Positions 8,801 to 16,958 of a stretch of 64,000 nucleotides of DNA are shown here, piece after piece (the first letter of the stretch is position 1; each line of letters opens with the position of its first letter). The notes beneath the pieces are model-generated. The model saw only the letters and a list, made by a program, of their open reading frames with translations, did no database searches and was not told the origin of the DNA. Source of the DNA: Pseudomonadota bacterium (lineage in GTDB: Bacteria > Pseudomonadota > Gammaproteobacteria > Burkholderiales > Chitinibacteraceae); contig JAPLQI010000060.1 in assembly GCA_026399755.1 (NCBI GenBank), forward strand, positions 1-64,000, written 5' to 3'. A program made the position numbers and the translations under genes.

Positions 8801-9331
8801 GCCATGACAGGGAATACGAGCGAAGAAAATTATAAGCAGTGCTTGGAGATGGGGATCAATGATTTTTTAGCTAAGCCTGTGGATTCTGATGATTTATTTG
8901 CCATGCTGCTGAAGTGGATCGTGATTCCTGAGGGAGGGTTTAAGAGCGAGCGCATGCTGCAATCCAATGTCATTAATGATCCATTACTCGCAATTGCAGG
9001 GCTGAATGTTGCGGTAGGCATGAAACGTGTGCTGAATAAACGCGCCAATTACGAAGTATTATTACAGCGCTTTGTGAATGGGCAGGGCGATGCGGTAGCA
9101 AGGATGCGTAGCTTGCTTGCAGCAGGCAAAATCGATGATGCACGGCGGGTGATACACACTTTTAAAAGCACGGCAGCGACGATAGGTGCAGAGCAGCTCG
9201 CCAAAATGGCTGCCGATATAGAAGCGGAGTGGACGAAAAATCCTAAGGTTGATATGAACCTATTACTCGCCCCATTAGAAACAGCTTGCGCGGTTTTGGT
9301 TAATGCTTTGCTGGGGGCATTGCCTTACTAA
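5837..9331 (+). CDS. Soluble hybrid histidine kinase PAS-PAS-HisKA-HATPase-REC-REC-REC-Hpt
   Basis: About 1164 residues from the ATG at 5837, which has GGAGA 6 bases upstream. No membrane segment is present from this start. Order: short coiled coil (about 10-40); two clearly duplicated PAS domains (about 55-170 and 195-325, both with GLWDM...GDPxNME and HRLHPEDK-type motifs); HisKA with SHEIRTP (phospho-His near 377); HATPase with DTGIGLS and GGTGLGLAIS; three receiver domains with acceptor Asp near 667, 809 and 961; a C-terminal Hpt with HTFKS (His near 1107). The phosphorelay is therefore self-contained apart from an output regulator, which is not next door. The cytoplasmic PAS pair suggests an internal signal such as redox state or a small ligand. 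Confidence 0.95.
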   Translation: MFQFFSKNGDEPSHLQRENSALQEQIKQLQQALAEGSMAGLYMEQGRTRLLNQVASEGLWDMLILEGDPINMEAVVCWSDSFRHILGFSNEVDFPNKLKSWANRLHPEDKMSTLYALAAHLYDNSGLTVFDIEARIQSKDETYAWYRARAITLRDERGVALRMAGSIVDISAHKQHEKHILALTTKLTTLNRDLATVRARFELVNKAASEGLWDMTVASGDPVNMENEFWWADNFRSMLGFSDENDFPNVLGSWAHRLHPEDKERALNAFVAHLNDRTGLTPYDIEYRLQRKDQSYGWYRARGATLRDAEGIPLRVAGSLGDISIRKEQEDRAAERTCELAKLNSVLNHNQIELLAAREQAEQASQMKSDFLANMSHEIRTPMNAIIGMSHLVLSGELSSKQRDYVEKIQRSSHHLLRLINDILDLSKIEAGKLDVESVEFELSKVLDNVTNLMGEKCLSKKLKLVFDIDSALPDHLIGDPLRLGQILINYVNNAVKFTEHGEITVRIHLLEYKQEGLLAKFEVQDTGIGLSAEQISRLFQSFAQGDASTTRKYGGTGLGLAISKELAERMGGQVGVESELGKGSTFWFTAFLERGENTVKELTLPLEMCGKHVLLVDNNPSARLILSKMLHTMGLEVREAESGMWALKLAQEASDAGCPFEVVYLDWQMPGMDGFEVARRLALLPNPPCSVMITGYGHEPIFRNADRKGIDFVLLKPVSVSQLLDASIRALGAKDAISNMSLYALGGGTSSLADIAGARVLLVDDNDLNQQVGRDLIESVGLSVEIAEDGQMALDLIAKENYDIVLMDMQMPVMDGVTATRLIRKQAHLVNMPIVAMTANAMSGDRDRCFSAGMNDHLPKPIEPDELFAMLIKWVPVKKNIAPTITNLSPVSNLNKVESERLDLVKLYGARALLVDDDALIQLLVINQLKSLGLVVSVVGNGEQALEMLSLARYDIVLMDIQMPVMNGLLATQLIRTQSTLASLPVIAMTGNTSEENYKQCLEMGINDFLAKPVDSDDLFAMLLKWIVIPEGGFKSERMLQSNVINDPLLAIAGLNVAVGMKRVLNKRANYEVLLQRFVNGQGDAVARMRSLLAAGKIDDARRVIHTFKSTAATIGAEQLAKMAADIEAEWTKNPKVDMNLLLAPLETACAVLVNALLGALPY

Positions 9332-9358
9332 AGCGATTTAGCGAGCAACGATAGCCAA

Positions 9359-9385
9359 GAAAAACCCCGCACTAGCAGGGTTTTT
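9359..9385. terminator. Bidirectional terminator between the hybrid kinase and pldA
   Basis: AAAACCCCGC and GCAGGGTTTTT form a stem with one mismatch and a 4-base loop. A-runs and T-runs on the two sides allow termination from both of the converging genes. The first 17 bases nearly duplicate the start of the glnA terminator at 10594. Confidence 0.75.
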
Positions 9386-9420
9386 ACTTGCTAATCGACT
9401 ATTGGCAAGCAAGCGGGTAT

Positions 9421-10449
9421 TTAGAAGCCATCATTCAAGGCAACACCTAAACCGATTGTGTTTTGACGCCAGTTATAGTCGATCATTGTTTCGCCATATC
9501 CTGTGAAGCCTTGGATATAAGCGCGTAGTGGTCCAAATAGAGGCGGGGAATACCAGCTGGCTTGGAGTGAGCCTTTGCCTGTAGAGGTGTTGCCTCGGGC
9601 TAAGGCAGTAAAACTATGATTTTTCCAGCGGTAGACTGCATGGAGTTGGGCGTGACCGTAATAGTCGATGATCCCTGGATTTTCATCGATGTCGGTTTCT
9701 TCGGGCAGCCGATACCAAGCTTTGCCATAGATAGCGAAGTTGTCTTTTTCTATACCCACTTCCGCCCAAAGGCGGTTCCAACTGCGGGAAATGGAGTTAG
9801 TGCGGCCATTAGATTGATGAGCAAAGCCCCCGTTTAATAGCTTCCAATTAAATCCAGCCCCTAAATCAACATCTGGGCGATAGCTAACAATGAGTTCAGG
9901 CATGTAATTGGTTTCACGAAAAGGCCGAGATTCATCCTTGTTGTAGACTTGCCAATTATTATTTTGGGTATACGCGCCCCATACTCCCCAGCGATGGTCA
10001 TCTGTCGTCCACAAACGAGCCTTTAGGCTAAGCTGAAATTTGGCCTCTACCTTATCTAAATTCACATGGCTATCTGCATGCAAAACTTGGTAGGGCGCAT
10101 CGTTGGGACGATCTGAGTAACGTCCAAACAATAAGTAGTTGGAATGGTACATCCCTAAGCTATAGCGATCAGAGGCGGGATCAAAGCCCCAAGCGGTGTC
10201 GATGATAGAGTGTGGGCTGACTGTGGCCACTAATTTGGGAGTGGGCTGTATCGCGGCGGGTGCTGGTATTGCCGTGGTCTCTAGCAAGCTATTTTCACTA
10301 TCATAGCAAGCGAGCCGTTCGACATTAGCAACGATATGACGGCAATTTGATCGTGTTTCTGCTTGAGCAAAATTGCTATATAAACAAATCGTCATAAATA
10401 AAATGGCTGGGCCAAGCGGCATTTGAGTCGTTTTCATTATGATATTCAT
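9421..10449 (-). CDS. pldA: Outer-membrane phospholipase A (OMPLA)
   Basis: About 342 residues. A signal peptide (hydrophobic core PAILFMTICLYS, cleavage after FAQA) is followed by the short RLACYD motif usual in this family and a 12-strand beta-barrel. The active-site segment NGGFAHQSNGR contains the His-x-Ser pair of the calcium-dependent OMPLA catalytic triad, followed by SRSWNRLW. It hydrolyses phospholipids misplaced in the outer leaflet. Two starts are possible, 10449 or 10437 (MKTTQMP); neither has a good ribosome binding site. It stands alone between two terminators. Confidence 0.93.
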   Translation of the reverse strand: MNIIMKTTQMPLGPAILFMTICLYSNFAQAETRSNCRHIVANVERLACYDSENSLLETTAIPAPAAIQPTPKLVATVSPHSIIDTAWGFDPASDRYSLGMYHSNYLLFGRYSDRPNDAPYQVLHADSHVNLDKVEAKFQLSLKARLWTTDDHRWGVWGAYTQNNNWQVYNKDESRPFRETNYMPELIVSYRPDVDLGAGFNWKLLNGGFAHQSNGRTNSISRSWNRLWAEVGIEKDNFAIYGKAWYRLPEETDIDENPGIIDYYGHAQLHAVYRWKNHSFTALARGNTSTGKGSLQASWYSPPLFGPLRAYIQGFTGYGETMIDYNWRQNTIGLGVALNDGF

Positions 10450-10593
10450 CTCTAATTAATGCCGGTAAGCACGCATAGTTGAACTAATCTTTGAGCGAGT
10501 CAATATGCCATTGGTCTTTGATTGCCTAGGCCGTGTTTATCTATTTAAAAGCATTAAAATCTGTTGCGTATTTGTCATTAATTCAAATAAATC

Positions 10594-10629
10594 AAAACCC
10601 CGCACTAGCAAGCCAGTGCGGGGTTTTTT
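10594..10629 (-). terminator. Intrinsic terminator of glnA
   Basis: A perfect 13-base stem (AAAACCCCGCACT with AGTGCGGGGTTTT, 8-base loop) with flanking A- and T-runs, 19 bases past the glnA stop. Confidence 0.9.
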
Positions 10630-10647
10630 AGCTGTTAATCGGTCAGA

Positions 10648-12057
10648 TTAAAGGCTGTAGTACATATCGAACTCAACTGGGTGAGTGCTCATACGGATGC
10701 GGTTTACTTCTTGCATCTTCAATTCGATATAGCTGTCGATCCAGTCATTGCTAAATACGCCGCCACGAGTCAGGAACTCACGGTCTTTATCTAGCGCGTC
10801 CAGTGCTTCATCCAAAGATGAGCAAACTGTTGGGATCAACTTGTCTTCTTCTGGTGGCAAGTCATACAGATTTTTGTCTGCAGGATCGCCCGGGTGAATC
10901 TTGTTTTGCACGCCATCCAGACCCGCCATCAACAGTGCAGAGAAGCAAAGGTATGGGTTAGCCAATGGATCTGGGAAACGCGCTTCAATACGACGGCCTT
11001 TGTCGCTTGATACGTGTGGAATACGGATCGAAGCAGAGCGGTTGCGTGCTGAATAAGCCAATTTAACCGGCGCTTCGTAATGTGGAACCAGGCGCTTGTA
11101 GCTGTTGGTGCCCGGATTAGTAATCGCGTTCAAAGCTTTAGCGTGCTTGATGATACCGCCGATGTAGAACAGGGCGAATTCGCTCAAACCTGCGTAGGCA
11201 TTACCTGCAAACAGGTTTTTGCCATCTTTCCAAACCGATTGGTGCACGTGCATACCACTGCCGTTATCGCCAACGATAGGTTTTGGCATAAAGGTGGCTG
11301 TCTTGCCGTATTGGTCTGCAACATTATGTACTACGTATTTCAGGATTTGAGTCCAGTCTGCACGTTGTACCAGTGTGCTGAATTTAGTACCAATTTCGTT
11401 CTGGCCCGCGTTCGCCACTTCGTGGTGGAACACTTCAACAGGCACGCCTAGCTCTTCCAGAATCAGTACCATGGTGGCACGGATATCTTGGTGGCTATCA
11501 ACAGGAGGAACTGGGAAGTAGCCGCCTTTGAGACGTGGACGGTGGCCTTTATTACCGCCTTCTACTTTATTAGCTGTCGCCCAGGCGCCTTCGTCAGATT
11601 CAATTTTGTAGAAGCAGCCTGATAAATCGGAGCCAAAACGGATGCCGTCAAAAATAAAGAATTCTGGTTCTGGGCCAAAGTAAGCCGTGTCACCCAAGCC
11701 TGTGGCTTTTAGGTATTGCTCAGCGCGTTTAGCTACCGAGCGTGGGTCCCTATCGTAACCTTTACCAGTATCTGGCTCTACAACGTCACATGTCATAAAC
11801 AATGTTGGTTCGTCGTAGAAAGGATCGATGTTGGCAGTCGATGCATCTGGCATCAAGAGCATGTCGGAGGCTTGAATGCCTTTCCAGCCCGCAATGGAAG
11901 AGCCGTCAAAAGCATGGCCAGTTGTGAACCATTCTTCGTCAACTACGTGCGAAGGAACAGTAACGTGCTGCTCTTTGCCCATAGTGTCGGTGAAACGCAG
12001 GTCAACAAACTTGAGGCCGTTTTCCTGGATAAGGTTGAGAACGTCGGCTACTGCCAT
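10648..12057 (-). CDS. glnA: Glutamine synthetase, type I
   Basis: 469 residues from the ATG at 12057 ([19 protein letters not shown]), supported by GGAGA 8 bases upstream; the longer frame to 12135 runs into the promoter. It condenses ammonia with glutamate using ATP as a cytosolic dodecamer. Family marks are [22 protein letters not shown], the [13 protein letters not shown]/metal segment, and NLYDLPPEE, which carries the tyrosine adenylylated by GlnE in the GSI-beta class. A sigma-54 promoter and two NtrC sites upstream show nitrogen control. Confidence 0.98.
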   Translation of the reverse strand: MAVADVLNLIQENGLKFVDLRFTDTMGKEQHVTVPSHVVDEEWFTTGHAFDGSSIAGWKGIQASDMLLMPDASTANIDPFYDEPTLFMTCDVVEPDTGKGYDRDPRSVAKRAEQYLKATGLGDTAYFGPEPEFFIFDGIRFGSDLSGCFYKIESDEGAWATANKVEGGNKGHRPRLKGGYFPVPPVDSHQDIRATMVLILEELGVPVEVFHHEVANAGQNEIGTKFSTLVQRADWTQILKYVVHNVADQYGKTATFMPKPIVGDNGSGMHVHQSVWKDGKNLFAGNAYAGLSEFALFYIGGIIKHAKALNAITNPGTNSYKRLVPHYEAPVKLAYSARNRSASIRIPHVSSDKGRRIEARFPDPLANPYLCFSALLMAGLDGVQNKIHPGDPADKNLYDLPPEEDKLIPTVCSSLDEALDALDKDREFLTRGGVFSNDWIDSYIELKMQEVNRIRMSTHPVEFDMYYSL

Positions 12058-12130
12058 CTTGGGATTCTCCAAAATTGTTGCAAGGGTAAAGTGATCGGGT
12101 GTCCGGTGTTGCCGGTATAAGTATTCATTT

Positions 12131-12146
12131 AGCAATAACTATGCCA
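12131..12146 (-). promoter_or_regulatory. Sigma-54 (-24/-12) promoter of glnA
   Basis: On the reverse strand TGGCATAGTTATTGCT matches the RpoN consensus, with the invariant GG and GC separated by 10 bases. Initiation would fall near 12120, about 60 bases before the glnA ATG. Confidence 0.85.
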
Positions 12147-12210
12147 ATGTTTAAAGCGTTTGAATCTATTGTGCCATACGCGATAGGCGGCGTACTAGGC
12201 AAACTCGCTA

Positions 12211-12258
12211 CGCACCATTATGGTGAGAAAAACGCATCTTGCGTGCATTTTTGGTGCG
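12211..12258. promoter_or_regulatory. Two NtrC (GlnG) enhancer sites upstream of glnA
   Basis: GCACCATTATGGTGA (12212-12226) is an almost perfect NtrC dyad. GTGCATTTTTGGTGCG (12243-12258) is a second, weaker one. Their centres are about 32 bases apart, roughly three helical turns, and lie near -99 and -131 relative to the predicted sigma-54 start. This is very close to the classical enterobacterial glnA arrangement. Confidence 0.85.
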
Positions 12259-12484
12259 ATGCCAGCACTGTTTCGTGCCGATCTTATCTTAGGTTTTTAA
12301 ACCCGCTGAAATCTATCTTCATGGATGAAGTTTTTTTTAAAGCTGAATCAACTGTGATGCAGATTGTAATCCGACTCATGGCCATTGGCTTAGTTTCCTT
12401 TCTCGTAAAACAAACTTATCTAACAGTTGCGGTAGCTCAGGGTAAAATATGCGGGTTAAATGCCATTCATAAGGAAAAAGTGTG

Positions 12485-12937
12485 ATGAGCTCTGTCGATA
12501 CTCTTTTGCAACAAGCCCATGAGCGTGCCGTTCTTTCAAATTTACCTTACCAAGGTGTACTGACTCCCTCTGAAGCCGCGGCCCTATTAGCCGCGCTGCC
12601 CAATGCAAAGTTGGTGGATGTGCGCACCCATGCTGAATGGCAGTTTGTAGGCTTTGTGCCTGATTCAGAAATGAATGAGTGGAAGCAATATCCAAAAATG
12701 GATCTAAACCCTAATTTCTTAAGTGCTTTGCAAGCGACAGTTGATCCACAAGCAGTGGTGATGTTTTTGTGCCGCACTGGTGCGCGCTCGCATGATGCTG
12801 CGCAACTCGCTGCGGCCAATGGCTACAGTAATGCATTTAATATTTTGGAAGGCTTTGAGGGCGATAAAAATTCCGCTGGGCAACGTGGGCAAGTGAATGG
12901 TTGGAAAGCGGCGGGCTTGGGCTGGACTCAGGGCTAA
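12485..12937 (+). CDS. Single-domain rhodanese-like protein
   Basis: About 150 residues in the rhodanese fold: KLVDVRTHAEWQFVGFVPDS (CDC25-like opening motif) and the active-site loop FLCRTGARS, whose Cys would carry the persulfide. GFEGDKNSAGQRG...GWKAAGL is the usual C-terminus of this subgroup. No signal peptide is present, so it is probably a cytosolic sulfurtransferase. AAGGA is 9 bases before the ATG at 12485; a GTG at 12482 is the alternative. It lies 59 bases before aroE and may be co-transcribed with it. Confidence 0.9.
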   Translation: MSSVDTLLQQAHERAVLSNLPYQGVLTPSEAAALLAALPNAKLVDVRTHAEWQFVGFVPDSEMNEWKQYPKMDLNPNFLSALQATVDPQAVVMFLCRTGARSHDAAQLAAANGYSNAFNILEGFEGDKNSAGQRGQVNGWKAAGLGWTQG

Positions 12938-12996
12938 TCACCCGTGATTCAAAGATCTGTCGATAGATTGAGTTAACTTTTTTGGAAGCAAGACGA

Positions 12997-13800
12997 ATGA
13001 AATATCTAGTCATTGGGCATCCGATTGCGCATAGCAAATCGCCGCAAATTCATCAGGCATTTGCCGCACAATTTAAGCTGGCTGATTTTTCTTATGAACG
13101 GGGTCTTGCTCCCCTAGAGGGCTTTGCTGATTTTGTGGCCGATTTTGTGGCGAGAGGTGGCCGTGGTGCCAATATCACCGTGCCTTTTAAGGAAGAAGCT
13201 TTTCGCCTTTGTAGCGAACTCACAGAGCGTGCTGCAGCGGCTGAAGCGGTGAATACGATCAAGATAGGCGCTAACGGTGTGCTCCTTGGCGATAACACCG
13301 ATGGTGCGGGCTTAGTAAGTGATTTACTGCGGCATACATCATTGGCAAACAAACGTATTTTGCTGCTAGGTGCGGGCGGCGCTGCCCGTGGGGTGCTGCT
13401 ACCCCTACTCGCAGAAGGCCCTCTTAGCCTGACCATTGCTAACCGCACATTGGCAAGAGCTGAGCAATTAGCCCTGCGGGGCGGGATCATGATTAAGGCG
13501 AGCGCGTTTGATGCGCTAGCAGGGGAGTTTGATGTGATTATCAATGCCACATCAGCCAGCCTAGCTGGGCTGGCCTTGCCCGTGCCAGCGACTATTTTTG
13601 CCGAGAAGTGCCTTGCCTACGACATGATGTATGGCAAGGGGGAAACACCGTTTTTAGCGCAGGCGCAGCAAGCAGGCGCTGCGCAATGCATAGATGGCTT
13701 GGGCATGTTGCTGGGGCAAGCCGCCGAAGCTTTTTATGTTTGGACTGGATTACGTGCAGATATAGAGCCGGTGTTAGCAGAAATGCGAGTTGCTTTGTAA
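12997..13800 (+). CDS. aroE: Shikimate dehydrogenase
   Basis: 267 residues from the ATG at 12997 (MKYLVIGHPIAHSKSP). It reduces 3-dehydroshikimate with NADPH in the aromatic amino acid pathway. The shikimate-binding SKSP, catalytic Lys in NITVPFKEE, Asp in GDNTDGAGL and the NADP loop GAGGAARGVL are all present. Upstream in-frame codons begin with TTG and are not needed for the family length. The stop TAA overlaps the mtgA start (TAATG), so the two genes are translationally coupled. Confidence 0.97.
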   Translation: MKYLVIGHPIAHSKSPQIHQAFAAQFKLADFSYERGLAPLEGFADFVADFVARGGRGANITVPFKEEAFRLCSELTERAAAAEAVNTIKIGANGVLLGDNTDGAGLVSDLLRHTSLANKRILLLGAGGAARGVLLPLLAEGPLSLTIANRTLARAEQLALRGGIMIKASAFDALAGEFDVIINATSASLAGLALPVPATIFAEKCLAYDMMYGKGETPFLAQAQQAGAAQCIDGLGMLLGQAAEAFYVWTGLRADIEPVLAEMRVAL

Positions 13801-14504
13801 TGGCCAAGCAACGTTCAATAGCTGGCTGGATAGGCCGAGGTTTGCTTTGCGTCGTGTTGTTTTTCGTACTTTGGAATCTATGGATTTTTGGCCATGTTCT
13901 AGCGTGGAAGTGGATAAATCCATCGGCGACTTCTTTTATGAGGGAGCAACTGAGCCAAATCCAAAAAGAAAACCCAGAGGCCGAGCTACGCCATCAATGG
14001 GTGAGCTATGCGCAAATTTCCCCCAATTTAAAGCGCGCTTTAGTGGCGAGTGAAGACGCTAAATTTCTGGATCATGAAGGCTTTGATTGGGAAGGAATGC
14101 AGATCGCTTGGGAAAAAAATGTCAAAAAGGGCCGCATTGTGGCGGGCGGCTCAACGATTAGTCAGCAACTGGCTAAAAACTTATTCCTATCGAGTGGCCG
14201 TAATCCGTTTCGAAAAGCAGAAGAAGCCATTATTACGGTGATGCTCGAGGCCATATTAGATAAGCAGCGTATTTTTGAGATTTACCTGAATGTGATCGAG
14301 TGGGGCAATGGCGTGTTTGGGGCGGAAGCCGCAGCTCGCCATTATTACAAGACCTCGGCGGCGCGATTAGGCGCAAGCCAATCCGCTAAATTAGCCTCAA
14401 TGGTGACCAATCCGCGCTACTACGATAAAAATAGATCGGATCGTAAGTTATTGCGTAAGAGTTCTATTGTATTAAGACGCATGTCTTACGCCGATATTCC
14501 GTAG
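13800..14504 (+). CDS. mtgA: Monofunctional peptidoglycan glycosyltransferase
   Basis: 234 residues. A short basic N-terminus and one membrane anchor (about residues 12-34) are followed by a GT51 domain with ASEDAKFLDHEGFDWEGM, which carries the catalytic Glu, and GGSTISQQLAKNLFLS, the standard donor/acceptor motif, then EIYLNVIEWGNGVFGAEAAA. It polymerises lipid II glycan strands on the periplasmic side. Length is normal for MtgA. The start overlaps the aroE stop by one base. Confidence 0.97.
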   Translation: MAKQRSIAGWIGRGLLCVVLFFVLWNLWIFGHVLAWKWINPSATSFMREQLSQIQKENPEAELRHQWVSYAQISPNLKRALVASEDAKFLDHEGFDWEGMQIAWEKNVKKGRIVAGGSTISQQLAKNLFLSSGRNPFRKAEEAIITVMLEAILDKQRIFEIYLNVIEWGNGVFGAEAAARHYYKTSAARLGASQSAKLASMVTNPRYYDKNRSDRKLLRKSSIVLRRMSYADIP

Positions 14505-14620
14505 TTTGTTACAATTAAGTCAAAAAATAAGGCTTAATGATCAGGTTTGTGTAAAAGAGATTGAGTCAGGGAATTAAACGGAATACTCTGCGTTGACTTC
14601 CTTTTTTGATGACTTTTATG

Positions 14621-15661
14621 ATGCTTCAACATGCTGAAACAATAGAATTATTAAGCAAAGGTGATTGCTTAGTGGTTCTTGATCCAGCGCTTGCCTTGCA
14701 ATACATTGAACGGGCCTATTCCCTATTAGGTAATTGTAAGCTTGTCGATATTGAGCTGCTCGTAAAAGTCACCCTCCCATATTCCCGCCTACTACTTTCT
14801 TTTGGACGAGTTGATGAGTCCTTATCAATCCTATTCAAAGCCTTGACTCAAGCCGAACTAAAAAACAAGAAATTAGCGCGGGAAGAGCTGCTGCAAGAGA
14901 TTGCTTTAACTTACTACACACTTGGTGATTACCAAGAGGCGGGCGAGTATTGGGCAGATTGTTTTTTGGCGGATGATTTTTCTGCGGTGGCAAAACTCAA
15001 TGCCCATATTGGCATGGGCATGATTCAATTTGCGCACGGGCAAATAGAGCAGGCATTAGCGCAGCATCAGCACGCAGTTGCTTTACTCAACAGCCAGATG
15101 CCTGCTGTGCTGCATGCAAGAGCATGGATTAATGTGGCCGCCGCATTTTTTCAGTTAAACCAATGGCATGAAAGCCAGCACGCTTTGGTGATGGCCTATC
15201 CTTTTGCACAGCAAGCGCAAAACCATGAGTTTATTGGTGAGATTTACATCTATATGGCGAAAATTGCCTTAGAAACCAATAGCTTGGACACCGCAAGGCA
15301 GAGACTGGCACAGGCTAAAGCCAGCTGTAAAGAATGGCGCTGGGGCGAGATTTTGCAGCAGCTCTTGCATGGGCGTATTTATGTGGCCAGTGCTCAGATA
15401 GATGACGCCATCGTTTGTTTTAAAAATGCCTTAGGAAAAGCCCGTGAAATGGGCTCTGCAAAGCAAATTATGGACGCTCATCATTTGCTTTCTATGGCCT
15501 ATCAACGCACAGGAAATAAAGAGCAGGCGGAGTATGAATATGGCTGCTATCAAGCAGCTTGTATTCGAATGAAGCTAGCTGCTGAGGGCGCGAGTGTGCA
15601 GCTTATACAAAGAGCCGTACATTCGGCTCAGGGCCGTTTGGGAATGCTGCACTGCGCATAG
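14621..15661 (+). CDS. TPR-repeat protein, first of three tandem paralogues
   Basis: About 346 residues built of tetratricopeptide repeats (for example EIALTYYTLGDYQEAGEYWADCF, seen in part near residue 97, and later AHHLLSMAYQRTGNKEQAEYEY). There is no signal peptide and no enzymatic domain. The start at 14621 is chosen by alignment with its neighbours; ATG at 14609 or 14618 are alternatives and none has a strong ribosome binding site. The same order of repeats recurs in the next two genes, the last of which carries a GGDEF domain. A scaffold or sensor role in that pathway is inferred. Confidence 0.82.
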   Translation: MLQHAETIELLSKGDCLVVLDPALALQYIERAYSLLGNCKLVDIELLVKVTLPYSRLLLSFGRVDESLSILFKALTQAELKNKKLAREELLQEIALTYYTLGDYQEAGEYWADCFLADDFSAVAKLNAHIGMGMIQFAHGQIEQALAQHQHAVALLNSQMPAVLHARAWINVAAAFFQLNQWHESQHALVMAYPFAQQAQNHEFIGEIYIYMAKIALETNSLDTARQRLAQAKASCKEWRWGEILQQLLHGRIYVASAQIDDAIVCFKNALGKAREMGSAKQIMDAHHLLSMAYQRTGNKEQAEYEYGCYQAACIRMKLAAEGASVQLIQRAVHSAQGRLGMLHCA

Positions 15662-15723
15662 ATTCAAAATTTTATAAGTGTTAAAATACCATCCGTAACC
15701 TACAAGTCAACTTGGTGTAAATA

Positions 15724-16740
15724 ATGCTTGTGTCCTCGGTTGATCAGCTTATTCAGCAAGCGAAGAAATTAATTTCTTCACGTAGCGTAGATTCATTGGC
15801 GTTTGCGACTCAAGCAAGGGATTTAGCGGTAGAGCTAGGTTGCCGCTTGAGTGAGGCGGCGGCGCTAACTGTTTATTCCAGCGTTCTGCAATTATTTGGG
15901 CGGCATCGAGAGGCGATTAATATTCTCGATAAAGTGCTTGATGTTGCAGAGCCGGACGAGCTGGGTGTATGGCGTGGTGAGGCTTTACAGCTACTGGGCC
16001 GTCATGCGTATACCTTGGGGGAGTATGAAAGTGCTGCGCAATACTGGTGCCGGTGCTTGGAGCTCTCTACTCAGGCGATTGAAACCACGCAGCGGCTATG
16101 CGCTCATATAGGCTTGGGTCAGCTATATTATGCTCATGAGCAATTTGAAGTGGCGCTAATTCATCATAAAATGGCGCAAGATCTAGCAAAAAAAGAACAT
16201 GATGCTAATTACCAAAGCATTTGCCTGATTAATATCGCGGTTGATTTATTTCGTTTAGATCGCTTAGACGATGCAATGTCTATTGCCAGGCAGGCCTTGC
16301 CCTTGGTGAGAGCGGAAGGCAATTATGAGCTTGAAGCCGAAGTGTATAGCGTATTTGGTTTAATTCGTTTGGCGCGTGGCGATATTGAAAGAGCTCGAAT
16401 GAATTTTCTAGTCGCGCTTAAAATTAATCGCCTGCATATTAATACTTGGAATGAAGCGGCAAATTTATTGGCCTTAGGTCGCTGCTCCTTAGCTAATGCA
16501 GAATTTGACGCCGCTATTGATGAGCTGCAACGCGCCTTCTCAGTTGCCGAAATGATGGAATCACAATACTTAATGGCAGAAATTCATGAAGCATTCGCCA
16601 TTATTTATCAAAAAATAAATCAGCCTAAGCTGCAAGAGCAGCATGATATCCAGCATAAAGCTTTGCGTGTATTGCTCTTAGAGCAATCCGCTTCTGCACA
16701 GCTTAGATCGATGGAAATGACGCTACTTGTTCCAAGTTAA
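15724..16740 (+). CDS. TPR-repeat protein, second of three tandem paralogues
   Basis: 338 residues of TPR motifs, with LQLLGRHAYTLGEYESAAQY near residue 85 and LCAHIGLGQLYYAHEQFEVA shortly after. These match AEYWADCFL...LNAHIGMGMIQFAHGQIEQA in the gene before and LQYWSYCLDL...IGIGQIYFSHDDFVAA in the gene after. No output domain is present. The gene is 62 bases downstream of its paralogue and 218 bases upstream of the GGDEF version, consistent with tandem duplication and loss or gain of the output domain. Confidence 0.85.
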   Translation: MLVSSVDQLIQQAKKLISSRSVDSLAFATQARDLAVELGCRLSEAAALTVYSSVLQLFGRHREAINILDKVLDVAEPDELGVWRGEALQLLGRHAYTLGEYESAAQYWCRCLELSTQAIETTQRLCAHIGLGQLYYAHEQFEVALIHHKMAQDLAKKEHDANYQSICLINIAVDLFRLDRLDDAMSIARQALPLVRAEGNYELEAEVYSVFGLIRLARGDIERARMNFLVALKINRLHINTWNEAANLLALGRCSLANAEFDAAIDELQRAFSVAEMMESQYLMAEIHEAFAIIYQKINQPKLQEQHDIQHKALRVLLLEQSASAQLRSMEMTLLVPS

Positions 16741-16958
16741 GAGGCTTTGCTGGTAGAAAATACTTGGCTAAAGTAAGGTGAAATTTATACCTCCTTACCA
16801 TTATTTAATTTACTGTATTGCTGATTAAATAGCGTGTAATTATTATTTGTAAGTAAATGCGGATAATACTTTTTAAATAAAATAATGCAATTTACCTTGA
16901 TATTATGGATTAGTATGTCCTAATTTGATGGTAGATGAACAAGAGTTAAATCAATCAA

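Larger units (their letters stand above)
12058..12484. other. Divergent glnA/rhodanese intergenic region
   Basis: The 427 bases hold the glnA sigma-54 promoter and NtrC sites described separately. The right part (about 12300-12470) must contain the rhodanese promoter, for which I see no strong motif. An open frame across 12099-12485 overlaps these control sites and is not considered a gene. Confidence 0.6.

Noticed and set aside
12099-12485. Open frame of 128 codons upstream of the rhodanese gene
   Set aside because: It covers the sigma-54 promoter and both NtrC sites of glnA, has no ribosome binding site at its start and no family-like sequence.
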